A stretch of 42,199 nucleotides of DNA from Castellaniella caeni NBRC 101664 (GTDB taxonomy: Bacteria > Pseudomonadota > Gammaproteobacteria > Burkholderiales > Burkholderiaceae_B). The DNA lies in NCBI RefSeq assembly GCF_001592225.1, contig NZ_BCWN01000027.1, forward strand, positions 1 through 42,199. The letters run 5' to 3'. Positions 25,694 through 31,585 of this stretch are shown here, in pieces (position 1 is the stretch's first letter; the number at the start of each line of letters is the position of its first letter). Under the pieces are notes generated by a model. That model had not been told where the DNA came from, did no database searches, and saw only the letters and a list, made by a program, of their open reading frames with translations. Both the position numbers and the translations under genes were made by a program.

Positions 25694-25826
25694 GATATTT
25701 TGCGGCCAAGTGCTTTCGGACTTCCACTACGGACCGCGCCCGCTCAGGGGCATCCTTCAGTGCCTGGGCTACCGGAACCACCTGCTCACGCAGCCAGGCG
25801 TCTACGGCTTGGTCGTAAGCCTCCGG
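25686..25826 (-). pseudogene. Small antitoxin-like gene, 5' end lost
   Basis: 46 codons plus TGA on the minus strand: PEAYDQAVDAWLREQVVPVA, QALKDAPERARSVVEVRKHL, AAKYRG. It looks like the helical C-terminal half of small antitoxin/stability proteins, but no family is named with certainty. The start is missing because the IS66 fragment adjoins at 25826. Its stop lies inside the DarT start by an 8-nt overlap, so the two were probably co-translated. In canonical DarTG the antitoxin follows the toxin, so this upstream partner would be a different arrangement. Confidence 0.45.
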
Positions 25827-25930
25827 TCAGTAAGGTCTGTCGCACGCTGGGCGTGGATGCCGTAGAACTTGCGTCGTGCGTGCGCCCAGCACCCGGCCAC
25901 TGGCAGCAAGTGCGCGTGAGGCGTTAGCCG
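25826..25930 (-). pseudogene. IS66-family transposase (TnpC) fragment
   Basis: 35 codons read leftward as part of the IS66 transposase: VAGCWAHARRKFYGIHAQRA then TDLT. The CWAHARRKFYDIH motif is a hallmark of IS66 TnpC. No terminal inverted repeats and no tnpA or tnpB remain. It ends exactly where the small antitoxin-like relic begins. Confidence 0.7.
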
Positions 25931-25944
25931 GAGCACCCCCAATA

Positions 25945-25973
25945 TTGCATTGATCCCAAAATGGGACTATTAT
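25945..25973 (+). promoter_or_regulatory. higBA promoter with operator in its spacer
   Basis: TTGCAT (25945-25950), 17 bp, TATTAT (25968-25973). Inside the spacer is the perfect dyad TCCCA-AAA-TGGGA (25954-25966), a fitting site for HigA autorepression. The predicted start of transcription is at about 25980, the A of the higB ATG, and no Shine-Dalgarno is visible, so the mRNA may be leaderless. Confidence 0.55.
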
Positions 25974-25979
25974 CCTCCC

Positions 25980-26282
25980 ATGAGAGTGATCGCCGTCAGC
26001 ACCCTGCGAAAGTTCTGGGAAAGCCATCCCAGTGCAGAGCAGCCGCTCAAGGCTTGGTTTGACGAAGCCCTCCAGGCCAAGTGGCTGCAGCCAGCCGATA
26101 TCAAGGCTCAATATCGCCATGCCAGTGTGCTCAAGAATCGGCGGGTCGTCTTCAACATCAAAGGCAACGATTATCGGCTCATCGTTGCCATCGCCTATAA
26201 GTTGGGTATCGTCTATATCAAGTTCATCGGCACGCACGCTGAATACGACAAGGTCGATGTTGAAACTGTGGAAATGGAGTGA
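25980..26282 (+). CDS. higB: HigB-type mRNA interferase toxin (module 1)
   Basis: Type II toxin of the RelE-like HigB_2 group, 100 residues, expected to cut mRNA on the ribosome. Matching family sequence: RVIAVSTLRKFWESHPSAEQ, LKAWFDEALQAKWLQPADIKAQY, SVLKNRRVVFNIKGNDYRLIV and IVYIKFIGTHAEYDKVD. The last part (Y-IKFIGTH-EYDK) is the typical C-terminal catalytic strand. ATG 25980 is the only start consistent with family length and follows a promoter directly. The gene is intact. It is followed after 3 nt by higA, toxin first, as is normal for hig loci. Confidence 0.92.
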   Translation: MRVIAVSTLRKFWESHPSAEQPLKAWFDEALQAKWLQPADIKAQYRHASVLKNRRVVFNIKGNDYRLIVAIAYKLGIVYIKFIGTHAEYDKVDVETVEME

Positions 26283-26285
26283 ACC

Positions 26286-26660
26286 ATGGAAATCCGTCCT
26301 ATCCGTACTGATGTAGACTACAAGGCCGCGTTGAAGGTCATCTCCGGCCTGGTGGAACATGACCCAGACATCGGCACTCCGGATGGAGACCGTCTGGATG
26401 TGTTAACGACACTCGTGCAGGCGTATGAGGCCACAAATTTTCCAATGGATCTGCCTGATCCGGTCGAGGCTATTAAGTTTCGTATGGAACAGGCGGGGCT
26501 GACTGCAAAGGATCTGGAACCCATGATTGGCCAGCGTAACCGCGTCTACGAGATTCTCAATCGCAAACGGTCGCTGACCCTGCCGATGATCTGGCGGCTG
26601 CATAAGGGCCTTGGGATACCGGCAGAGAACTTGATCCAGCCAGTTGCTTTGCATGGATGA
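26286..26660 (+). CDS. higA: HigA antitoxin (module 1), HTH-type
   Basis: Cognate antitoxin and autorepressor, 124 residues. The N-terminal half (RPIRTDVDYKAALKVISGLV, DPDIGTPDGDRLDVLTTLVQAYE) is the toxin-binding/dimer region of the HigA_2-like group. The C-terminal half is an XRE-type helix-turn-helix (AGLTAKDLEPMIGQRNRVYEILNRKRSLTLPMIWRLHKGLGI). Starts 3 nt after higB with ATGGAGTGAACC just before, giving GGAG as ribosome site. Probably binds the dyad in the higB promoter. Its last 8 nt overlap the following orphan antitoxin gene. Confidence 0.92.
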   Translation: MEIRPIRTDVDYKAALKVISGLVEHDPDIGTPDGDRLDVLTTLVQAYEATNFPMDLPDPVEAIKFRMEQAGLTAKDLEPMIGQRNRVYEILNRKRSLTLPMIWRLHKGLGIPAENLIQPVALHG

Positions 26661-26961
26661 GTTTCGGATGCACAATCCCCCGCACCCGGGCAGTCTGCTG
26701 AAGGAAGATATGCTGCCCGCATTGGATCTCACCGTCACAGAGGCTGCCGCGCAGCTAGGCGTGTCGCGCGTGCAGTTTTCCCGGTTCATCAACGGACGGT
26801 CTGGCGTGACGCCAGAGCTTGCACTGCGGTTGGCCAAGTGGATTCCCGCCCCGACAGCCATCATGTGGTTGCAGATGCAGGCCGATTATGGCTTGTGGCA
26901 GGCCGAGCATTCCGGGCGTGTGCTGGATGTGACGGCAGCGCAGCATCATGCGCATGCGTAG
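26653..26961 (+). CDS. Orphan HigA/VapI-type antitoxin
   Basis: 102 residues from ATG 26653 (or 97 from ATG 26668, where the family motif MHNPPHPG begins). MHNPPHPGSLLKEDMLPALD, LTVTEAAAQLGVSRVQFSRF and INGRSGVTPELALRLAKWI form the XRE helix-turn-helix of the other HigA group (VapI/GraA-like). No HigB of matching type lies in front; it is instead the third gene of the higBA-1 operon, overlapping higA by 8 nt. It may protect against a toxin elsewhere (for instance the HigB at 28003), or be left over from a lost module. Confidence 0.85.
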   Translation: MDEFRMHNPPHPGSLLKEDMLPALDLTVTEAAAQLGVSRVQFSRFINGRSGVTPELALRLAKWIPAPTAIMWLQMQADYGLWQAEHSGRVLDVTAAQHHAHA

Positions 26962-27172
26962 CCAGATGCGAGACCGGGCAATCGGCTGACGACCGGCTGC
27001 CCAGTGCTTTTTTCCAGTTGCAGGCGGGCCGCCCGCCTTGGCGGTTTGTACGCCTTCGACGACCACCGTGGCGCTTTCAGCCGGGCCCTGTGGGTTGCGC
27101 ACCAGCCTTGCCGGTGTGATCGACAACGACTTACACTGTATTGCAGTTGCTATGCAAGAGTCCGAGGACAGT
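26962..27172. other. Spacer between toxin-antitoxin modules
   Basis: 211 bp without a supported gene. Near its end TTGCA (27141-27145) and TGCAA (27153-27157) form a dyad about 20-30 nt before the ParD-like start, a possible autoregulatory operator. A minus-strand open reading stretch covers it but carries no recognisable domain. Confidence 0.3.
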
Positions 27173-27448
27173 ATGAAAACCGCCACATTTCCACCGCTCA
27201 GGGTTGACCCGCAGTTGCGCCAAGACACTGAAAACGTCTTGCGCGACGGGGAAAGTCTGTCGCAGTTCATCGAACAAGCCGTCCGCAGTCAGGTTGAGCT
27301 ACGCAAAGCCAATGAAGCTTTCCTGGCGCGTGGCTTGGCCTCGAGCGGACGAGCCCGGCAGACTGGTCGCTATGTCGACGCCGATGTGGTGTTGGAGAAA
27401 TTGCACGTCAAGTTGGATGCGGCTAAGGTGCGTACCAGTCGCTCATGA
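27173..27448 (+). CDS. ParD/YlcI-like antitoxin
   Basis: 91 residues. The N-terminal part (KTATFPPLRVDPQLRQDTEN, VLRDGESLSQFIEQAVRSQV) has the strand-helix-helix pattern of a ribbon-helix-helix repressor. The C-terminal part (RYVDADVVLEKLHVKLDAAK) would wrap the toxin. ATG 27173 has GAGGA 5 nt before it; the in-frame ATG at 27152 lacks one. The stop overlaps the toxin start by 4 nt (ATGA), the normal antitoxin-toxin order for ParDE/RelBE loci. Confidence 0.8.
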   Translation: MKTATFPPLRVDPQLRQDTENVLRDGESLSQFIEQAVRSQVELRKANEAFLARGLASSGRARQTGRYVDADVVLEKLHVKLDAAKVRTSRS

Positions 27449-27753
27449 GCTATACCGTTCGTTTTACGGAGGAAGCCGAGGCGGATTTGGTGAGGCTGTA
27501 CGAATTCTTATTAGAGCAAAACCCGCACAGCACGGAGTTGGCTGAGCGAGCCTTGGCGCGTATTGCCCAGGCGATCGATTTATTGAAGCTGTTTCCGTTT
27601 ACATGCCGCAAGGCATCAGCCCACGCTCCTTATTTGCGCGAACTGGTGATCTCGTTTGGCGCCGCTGGATATGTGGCACTTTTCGAGATCGAGCCCCACG
27701 ACGTCGTGACGATACTGGCCGTGCGGCATCAGCGCGAGTCAGACTACCATTGA
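27445..27753 (+). CDS. RelE/ParE-family toxin
   Basis: 102 residues. YTVRFTEEAEADLVRLYEFL begins with the ParE-type strand and helix. LLKLFPFTCRKASAHAPYLRELVISFGAAGYVALFEI and VVTILAVRHQRESDYH match the ParE core and its C-terminal VLAVRHQRE strand. ParE proteins poison DNA gyrase whereas RelE proteins cut mRNA; the C-terminal VRHQRE-DY pattern favours ParE-like, but this is not certain. Intact, coupled by ATGA overlap to the antitoxin gene. Confidence 0.88.
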   Translation: MSYTVRFTEEAEADLVRLYEFLLEQNPHSTELAERALARIAQAIDLLKLFPFTCRKASAHAPYLRELVISFGAAGYVALFEIEPHDVVTILAVRHQRESDYH

Positions 27754-27837
27754 GATGCGCTGCTTGAAGTAGATCCGTCTGCCAATTCCTGGTGTCGCTT
27801 GACAGACCTCTGGAAACCCACCTGCCCTCCAGACAAC

Positions 27838-27865
27838 AAAAAACCCAACGGAGAACCGTTGGGTT
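27838..27865 (-). terminator. Intrinsic terminator facing left
   Basis: AACCCAACGG-AGAA-CCGTTGGGTT makes a 10-bp stem. The T-run (six A on the plus strand, 27838-27843) is on the left, so it works for minus-strand transcription. All intact genes next to it (27445 and 28003) run rightward, so its former client is gone. It also would not serve the toxin gene properly. Confidence 0.75.
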
Positions 27866-27966
27866 AGATGTAACTGGTGGTGGAGTAGGCCCCTGGATCA
27901 CAACTCGTTTTCCATGCGAAATGAGCATGATTGGAACTGTTGGGTGGTAGGGATAGTTTCTAGAAA

Positions 27967-27987
27967 ACGTTGCGTGTTGCGCAACGT
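27967..27987 (+). promoter_or_regulatory. higBA-2 operator/promoter
   Basis: ACGTTGCG and CGCAACGT form 8-bp perfect arms with a 5-bp spacer; GTTGCGCAAC (27976-27985) is a second palindrome inside. TTGCGT (27970-27975), 17 bp, TACGAT (27993-27998) could be the promoter, placing the transcription start within a few bases of ATG 28003. The dyad would be the HigA autorepression site. Confidence 0.5.
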
Positions 27988-28002
27988 GCGGTTACGATGG
28001 GA

Positions 28003-28281
28003 ATGATCAAGTCATTTCGTCACAAGGGCCTGCGCCATTTCTTCAAGACGGGTAGTGCCGCAGGCATCCAGGCAGGCCATGCCAAGCGTTTGCGCATGCA
28101 GCTGACTGCCCTGGATACGGCGACCACGATTGATGACATGGATCTGCCTGGTTTTCGCCTGCATCCGCTCAAGGGCGACCAAAAGGGTCGCTGGGCCGTG
28201 ACTGTCAACGGGAACTGGCGCGTGACGTTTGAGTTTGCCGATGGTGATGCGTATGTCATCGACTATGAGGATTATCACTGA
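28003..28281 (+). CDS. higB: HigB-type toxin (module 2)
   Basis: 92 residues, RelE-superfamily host-inhibition toxin (HigB/plasmid-killer type), distinct from the HigB at 25980. MIKSFRHKGLRHFFKTGSAA, GIQAGHAKRLRMQLTALDTA, DMDLPGFRLHPLKGDQKGRW and VNGNWRVTFEFADGDAYVIDYEDYH are the family's standard sequence, with NWRVTF and YEDYH at the active edge. ATG 28003 gives family length; ATG 27997 is 2 codons earlier. The stop codon shares its A with the higA start (TGATG). Confidence 0.94.
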   Translation: MIKSFRHKGLRHFFKTGSAAGIQAGHAKRLRMQLTALDTATTIDDMDLPGFRLHPLKGDQKGRWAVTVNGNWRVTFEFADGDAYVIDYEDYH

Positions 28282-28574
28282 TGAACATGTACAACCCTCC
28301 CCATCCTGGCGAGTTCATTACCGAGGTTTATCTCGCGCCTTACGGGGTCAGCACGCGGGCGCTGGCGTCGCGTCTGGATGTTGCGCCATCGACGGTCAGT
28401 CGGGTGCTCAAGGGCACCAGCCGCGTGACCCCTGACATGGCCCTGCGTCTGTCCAAGGCGCTTGGCCGCAGTGCCCAAAGCTGGCTGGCGATGCAGGATG
28501 CGCATGACCTCTGGGTGGCCCAGCGGCACTTGGATCTGTCTGGCGTCAGTAGGCTGGAATTGGCCGAAGCCTGA
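28281..28574 (+). CDS. higA: HigA antitoxin (module 2)
   Basis: 97 residues of the VapI/GraA-like HigA group. NMYNPPHPGEFITEVYLAPY is the family N-terminus; VSTRALASRLDVAPSTVSRVLKGTSRVTPDMALRLSKALG is the XRE helix-turn-helix; SAQSWLAMQDAHDLWVAQRH is the dimer/toxin-contact helix. Starts on the stop codon of higB (TGATG), so translation is coupled. Neutralises HigB and probably represses at the dyad 27967-27987. The order toxin-antitoxin is typical. Confidence 0.94.
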   Translation: MNMYNPPHPGEFITEVYLAPYGVSTRALASRLDVAPSTVSRVLKGTSRVTPDMALRLSKALGRSAQSWLAMQDAHDLWVAQRHLDLSGVSRLELAEA

Positions 28575-28587
28575 TCCGATGCCTTTT

Positions 28588-28636
28588 ATGCAGATCCACA
28601 ATCCACCTCACCCAGGCAGCCTGCTGAAAGAAAGGG
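28588..28636 (+). pseudogene. Third HigA-type antitoxin start, truncated
   Basis: ATG 28588 begins MQIHNPPHPGSLLKE, nearly the N-terminus of the orphan antitoxin at 26668. After 15-16 codons the similarity stops and the frame runs into a short unrelated tail. It is the 5' stump of another VapI-type higA, 14 nt after the intact higA-2. Confidence 0.7.
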
Positions 28637-28784
28637 TTCCCAGCATTGTGGAGTCAGCAATAGCTTGGGCGAGTTGTCAATCGTCGATATCAATTACAAA
28701 TGGTAGTATCTTTCCCTGACGTGGGTTGTGCGTTGCCGTAAACGGCGTCGCGCGTTCCTGTAATTCAATACTGAGGGGATCAAT

Positions 28785-29339
28785 ATGGTGAAGATGATGG
28801 TTGGGGCCGTGGCCCTTGTGGCGCTTGCAGGTTGCTCGACTTATTCGGTCAGTAGGTATGCCATTTCTGCAGATAACGTCGTGGCGTTGCGGTCATTGCA
28901 GGGGCAGAAGGTAGGTGTCGGCGAGTTCACATCATCACCGAAGAATGAGAAAACAGGGGCGGATCTTGCTGAGATCATGTGTAGGGGCGTCGGCCCGATC
29001 AAGACGCCAGATGGGGAGTCGTTTGCGAGCTACATCAAGAAGGCGATGGTCGACGAGATGAAGATGGCTGAGATCTACGCGCCCGACGCAGCCACTGCGA
29101 TTTCAGGCAATCTTGACGCTATTGATTTTTCATCGGCAGGAGGTCACTGGGACATGCGGCTAACGCTGAAGTCGAGCAATGGCAGGTCAATGAGCCTGAC
29201 GGAGTCTTACCCCTACACCACAAGTTTTTACGGAGAGACCGCCTGCAATCAGACGGCCCAGGCGCTTATGCCTGCCGTGCAAGATTTGGTTGGTAAGGCG
29301 GTGAGATCACCTGAGTTCAAGACTTTGGTAGCCCAGTGA
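28785..29339 (+). CDS. Predicted lipoprotein
   Basis: 184 residues. The signal peptide ends in lipobox LAGC (C17), followed by STYSVSRYAISADNVVALRS. Asp is not at +2 (Ser is), so it would go to the outer membrane. QKVGVGEFTSSPKN, CRGVGPIKTPDGESFASYIKKAMVDEMKMAEIYAP and ISGNLDAIDFSSAGGHWDMRL suggest a strand-helix fold like the CsgG/LPP20-type lipoproteins, but no family is claimed. ATG 28785 has AGGGG 7 nt before. It is noticeably richer in A/T than the core genes. Its stop abuts the broken end of the integrase relic. Confidence 0.8.
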   Translation: MVKMMVGAVALVALAGCSTYSVSRYAISADNVVALRSLQGQKVGVGEFTSSPKNEKTGADLAEIMCRGVGPIKTPDGESFASYIKKAMVDEMKMAEIYAPDAATAISGNLDAIDFSSAGGHWDMRLTLKSSNGRSMSLTESYPYTTSFYGETACNQTAQALMPAVQDLVGKAVRSPEFKTLVAQ

Positions 29340-29342
29340 GGA

Positions 29343-29915
29343 ACTACCGGCTTGAAGGTATCCCCGGTTTTCTGGTCAGCCTTCTTCGGGTTCAGCGAAA
29401 GATATTCTTTGCTCCACTGCTCGAAAGCCTCAGACAGTACGGGCAGTTCTTCGCGGCGGGTCTTCGTGGCCTCTTCGGTGGCGCGTTCCTTGGCCTCTTG
29501 GTGGGTCAGTGCATCCGCCTTCGGCAGGTCAACAGCTTGGCCCCAGTCCTTACGGTGTCCGGGAGGTATTCACTGGCGGGGCGCTTGGTGTCCCCGGTGA
29601 TTGCCAAGTATTCATTGATGGCCTCAGCGTCTTCTGCCCAGTGCGCCATGACATCAGCGGCCCAGCGATCAGCCAGCTTCGGGGCATCGTCAGCGATCAG
29701 GACGGGCACCCCTGCAAGTTCAGCCTGTGCGGCCTTGAAGGCTTGGCAGCTTTCTGCATAGGCCACGGCGAAGCGTTCACAGGCGATTGTGAAGTCTCGT
29801 GTGCGCAGGGATTCTTTCCAGTCGCTGCCCGTTTGATGATTGGCTGTATGGCTTTGGGGATGCGGCGGCGTAGGTAATAAATACCGCTGGCGAGGTCTTT
29901 TTGAGGGGTTGCCAT
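29343..29915 (-). pseudogene. Phage-type tyrosine integrase, N-terminal part, two frameshifts
   Basis: From ATG 29915 leftward: ATPQKDLASGIYYLRRRIPK, AIQPIIKR (the small N-terminal domain of DUF6538-type integrases). A frameshift near 29840 leads to KESLRTRDFTIACERFAVAY, AESCQAFKAAQAELAGVP and EYLAITGDTKRPASEYLPDT. A second frameshift near 29540 leads to DWGQAVDLPKADALTHQEAK, LPVLSEAFEQWSKEYLSLNP and KKADQKTGDTFKPVV, the SAM-like core-binding region. It stops there, at the end of the lipoprotein gene. The catalytic R...HxxR...Y half is absent. It starts 105 nt from tRNA-Phe, the usual position for an integrase at its attachment site. Confidence 0.8.
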
Positions 29916-30019
29916 GGTGCCCATGTGTACCTGTCCTGTGTACCTATGAGGGACATGGAAGGTTTTCTAGGGGAATGAGCTTTGAAGAAACACCAGTTAA
30001 ATCAATGATTTAGATCAAC

Positions 30020-30095
30020 TGGTGGCCCGGGGCGGAATCGAACCACCGACACAAGGATTTTCAATCCTCTGCTCTACCGACTGAGCTACCGGGCC
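30020..30095 (-). tRNA. tRNA-Phe (GAA)
   Basis: 76 nt including encoded CCA. The acceptor stem GGCCCGG/CCGGGCC pairs 7 of 7. D-arm GCTC-AGTCGGTAGA-GCAG, anticodon arm AGGAT-TGAAAAT-CCT with anticodon GAA, and T-loop TTCGATT (stem GGTGG/CCGCC) are all present. It is divergent from hemA and flanked on its 3' side by the integrase relic, a common integration target. Confidence 0.97.
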
Positions 30096-30105
30096 AAGAC
30101 GGTGA

Positions 30106-30134
30106 ATCATACACGATATTTCTGCCGTGTGCAG
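30106..30134 (-). promoter_or_regulatory. tRNA-Phe promoter
   Basis: On the minus strand CTGCAC (30129-30134), 17 bp, TATGAT (30106-30111), ending 10 nt before the tRNA 5' end. The -35 is imperfect. Confidence 0.5.
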
Positions 30135-30176
30135 GCAGGCTGCACGCAAAGGTGGCCCAAGTAGGGGCGGCAGACC

Positions 30177-30182
30177 TATAAT
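30177..30182 (+). promoter_or_regulatory. hemA -10 element
   Basis: Exact TATAAT 35 nt before the hemA ATG. The -35 region 17-18 bp upstream (TGGCCC) is a poor match. Confidence 0.5.
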
Positions 30183-30217
30183 AGCCAACATCATCACGTG
30201 CAAAGTGTTCTTGCGGC

Positions 30218-31495
30218 ATGTCCGTTGACGTCCTGACTTTCGGCCTAAACCATGTTTCCGCGCCCGTCTCGGTGCGCGAGCGCGTGTCGTTTCCGATCGA
30301 ACTCCTCAAACCGGCGCTGGCGGCCCTGCGGTCTACCTTCGGCGCGTCCGTGCGCGAAGCGGCCATCCTGTCCACCTGTAATCGCACCGAAATCTACTGT
30401 GCAGCCGATCCTGGCATCAGCACGCAGCTGCCCGCCTGGTTGGCCGATTTCAACCGCCTCGAAGCCGGGCAGCTCACGCCGCACCTCTACCAGTATCAGC
30501 GCAACGACGCCGTGCGCCATGCCTTTCGCGTGGCCAGCGGCCTCGATTCCATGGTGCTGGGCGAACCGCAAATCCTCGGGCAGATGAAAAACGCCGTGCG
30601 TGCCGCCGAACAGGCGGGCACGCTGGGTACGCTGCTGCATCAACTCTTTCAGCGCACGTTTTCGGTCGCCAAAGAAGTCCGCTCGCAAACCGCCATTGGC
30701 GCGCACTCCGTGTCCATGGCTGCGGCCGCGGTACGCTTGGCCGAGCGTGTGCTGGGCGATCTGTCCGCGTCCAACGTGCTGTTCATCGGCGCGGGCGAAA
30801 TGATCGAACTCTGTGCCACCCACTTCGCCGCGGTGCAACCCCGCCAGGTGGCTGTGGCCAACCGCACCATCGAACGCGCCGAGCTGCTGGCATCCCAGTT
30901 TGATGCGCGCACGCTCAAGCTGTCTTCATTGCCCGAACACCTGGCCGAATTCGACGTGGTCGTCTCCTGTACGGCCTCATCCCTGCCCATCCTCGGCCTG
31001 GGGATGGTGGAAAGGGCTGCGCGCTCGCGCCGCCACCGTCCCATGGTGATGGTCGATCTGGCCGTGCCGCGCGACATCGAACCCGAAGTCGGGCGCTTGG
31101 CCGATGTCTATCTATATACGGTAGACGATCTGGGGCGCATGGTGCAGTCGGGCACGGATGCCCGCCGCGCCGCCGTGGTGCAGGCCGAAGCCATCATCGA
31201 GGCGCGCGTGCAGCACTTCATGCACTGGCTCAGCAACCGCGCCATCGTGCCCGCCATCATCGATTACCAGCAAAGCGCCGATGCCCTGCGCCAGGCCGAA
31301 CTCGACCGCGCGCGGCGCATGCTGGCGCGCGGCGACGACCCCGACGCCGTGCTCGAACACCTGGCCTACAGCCTCACGCACAAATACATGCACGGGCCGC
31401 TGGCGGCGCTCAACCGCAGCGAAGGGGCCGAGCGCAAGCAGCTGCTGTCCCTGCTGCCGCGCCTCTTGCCCGAATCCGGCGCGCGCCGCCGGTAG
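30218..31495 (+). CDS. hemA: Glutamyl-tRNA reductase
   Basis: First committed enzyme of C5 tetrapyrrole synthesis: NADPH reduction of glutamyl-tRNA to glutamate-1-semialdehyde, in the cytosol. 425 residues, normal length. Catalytic C54 lies in [34 protein letters not shown] and the NADPH-binding [19 protein letters not shown] match the family. [16 protein letters not shown] and a C-terminal helical dimerisation domain are present. The N-terminal [17 protein letters not shown] fixes the start at 30218. First gene of hemA-prfA-prmC-grxD-ubiX, though an intrinsic terminator follows it. Confidence 0.97.
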   Translation: MSVDVLTFGLNHVSAPVSVRERVSFPIELLKPALAALRSTFGASVREAAILSTCNRTEIYCAADPGISTQLPAWLADFNRLEAGQLTPHLYQYQRNDAVRHAFRVASGLDSMVLGEPQILGQMKNAVRAAEQAGTLGTLLHQLFQRTFSVAKEVRSQTAIGAHSVSMAAAAVRLAERVLGDLSASNVLFIGAGEMIELCATHFAAVQPRQVAVANRTIERAELLASQFDARTLKLSSLPEHLAEFDVVVSCTASSLPILGLGMVERAARSRRHRPMVMVDLAVPRDIEPEVGRLADVYLYTVDDLGRMVQSGTDARRAAVVQAEAIIEARVQHFMHWLSNRAIVPAIIDYQQSADALRQAELDRARRMLARGDDPDAVLEHLAYSLTHKYMHGPLAALNRSEGAERKQLLSLLPRLLPESGARRR

Positions 31496-31535
31496 CGTCC
31501 CTCCCGCGTTTGCCTTCTTCGGGCGTGTTGCCTTC

Positions 31536-31556
31536 CGGCACGCCTGCCGTTTTTTT
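31536..31556 (+). terminator. Terminator between hemA and prfA
   Basis: CGGCA-CGCC-TGCCG followed at once by seven T residues (31550-31556). The 5-bp stem is short, so it may only partly stop transcription before prfA, 29 nt on. Confidence 0.6.
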
Positions 31557-31585
31557 CAAGATTTCACCCAAGCCCCGGAACCCCC

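Noticed and set aside
26755-27270. Minus-strand open frame of 171 codons between toxin-antitoxin modules
   Set aside because: It overlaps the orphan antitoxin and the ParD-like gene in antisense, and no domain is recognised.
27870-27910. Possible duplicated tRNA-Phe 3' end (attachment site), because AACTGGTGG occurs here and at 30017
   Set aside because: Identity is limited to nine bases; the following sequence does not match the tRNA-Phe T-arm or anticodon arm. No convincing att repeat was found.
30015-30203. Short minus-strand open frame over tRNA-Phe
   Set aside because: The region is explained by the tRNA and its promoter; the encoded peptide is the familiar spurious translation of tRNA genes.
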